In this document: in pieces, positions 63,454-64,000 of the stretch | Position numbering within the stretch: the stretch's first letter is position 1 | Layout: every line of letters starts with the position of its first letter | DNA from: Lampris incognitus | Lineage: Eukaryota > Chordata > Actinopteri > Lampriformes > Lampridae | Assembly (NCBI RefSeq): GCF_029633865.1 | Contig: NC_079211.1 | Span: forward strand, 149,639,901-149,703,900 | Direction: 5' to 3' | Length of the DNA: 64,000 nt | The notes under the pieces: generated by a model | Database searches by the model: none | What the model saw: the letters and a program-made list of their open reading frames with translations, nothing else | What the model was told of the DNA's origin: nothing | Position numbers and translations under genes: made by a program

Positions 63454-64000
63454 ATTTTCAGCTGCTCCCGTTAGGGGTCACCACAGCGGATCATCCATTT
63501 CCATCTCTTCCTGTCCTCTGCATCTTCCTCTGTCACACCAGCCACCTGCATGTCCTCCCTCACCACATCCATAAACCTCCTCTTTGGCCTTCCTCTTCTC
63601 CTCTTCCCTGGCAGCTCCATATTCAGCATCCTTCTCCCAGTAAACCCAGCATCTCTCCTCCACACATGTCCAAACCATCTCAATCTTGCCTCTCTTAATT
63701 TGTCTCCAAACCGTCCAACCTGAGCTGTCCCTCTAATATACTCGTTCCTAACCCTGTCCTTCTTCATCATTCCCAATGAAAACCTTAGCATCTTCAACTC
63801 TGCCACCTCCAGCTCCGCCTCCTGTCTTTTCATCAGTGCCACTGTCTCCAAACCATATAACATAGCTGGTCTCACTACCATCTTATAAACCTTCCCTTTA
63901 ACTCTTGCTGGTACCCTTCTGTCGCAAATCACTCCTGACACTCTTCTCCACCCAATCCACCCTGCCTGCACTCTCTTCTTCACCTCTCTTCTGTACTCCC
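63454..64000 (-). mobile_element. RTE-type LINE 3' part, open to the window edge
   Basis: Minus frame of 170 codons is uninterrupted: [60 protein letters not shown] and [17 protein letters not shown] with stop at 63471. It is the least damaged RTE copy here. The catalytic part would lie to the right of the window, in a utp15 intron. Confidence 0.9.

Overview
This is a teleost fish nuclear genome window. The evidence is short exons with GT/AG junctions spread over tens of kilobases, and a dense load of fish-type repeats: tRNA-derived SINEs, L2, RTE and L1 LINEs, Tc1 and hAT transposons, and long CA, CT and trinucleotide microsatellites. There is no prokaryotic or organellar signal. Gene names come from my recognition of the protein families, without a search.

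Two host genes can be read, both on the minus strand, so they run right to left. UTP15, a U3 snoRNA-associated WD40 protein, enters from the right edge. Six of its exons lie between 63175 and the stop codon at 57731, and their splice phases all agree. Downstream, head-to-tail, is the 5' part of ARHGEF28 (p190RhoGEF/RGNEF). Its start codon is at 50884, and exons follow at 42.7, 37.1, 36.7, 22.3, 19.0 and 15.2 kb, with one more possible exon at 8.7 kb. The first seven exons join in phase into about 310 residues. UTP15 followed by ARHGEF28 is also the order I recall on human chromosome 5q13, which supports both calls. The catalytic DH-PH part of ARHGEF28 would lie beyond the left edge.

Nearly everything else is transposon strata. 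1-7 kb holds LINE and DIRS-like reverse transcriptase remnants and a Tc1 element sitting in an ACTG-rich satellite. 9.8-14 kb holds SINEs and a GC-rich repeat. 15.6-18 kb holds an RTE LINE broken by a hAT element and a MITE. 20-25 kb and 27.8-31.2 kb each hold a decayed hAT transposon full of later insertions. 32.9-41 kb is LINE-rich (L1, then two head-to-head L2 copies). 43.3-45.4 kb is an RTE with two SINEs inside it, each flanked by a target-site duplication. 47-50 kb holds further LINE remnants. The UTP15 introns hold SINEs and a 14-bp minisatellite.

The most unusual structures are two compact LTR elements (52274-52630 on plus; 30019-31127 on minus). They have LTRs of about 140 bp, a primer-binding site complementary to a leucine tRNA, roughly 110 bp of interior and a purine-rich tract. 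Each LTR also carries a tRNA-like segment with pol III A- and B-box matches. The intergenic interval at 51.8-53.1 kb also holds a short Myb/SANT-like N-terminal reading frame with YY1, ETS and NRF1 motifs at its start, and an unidentified possible terminal exon on plus.
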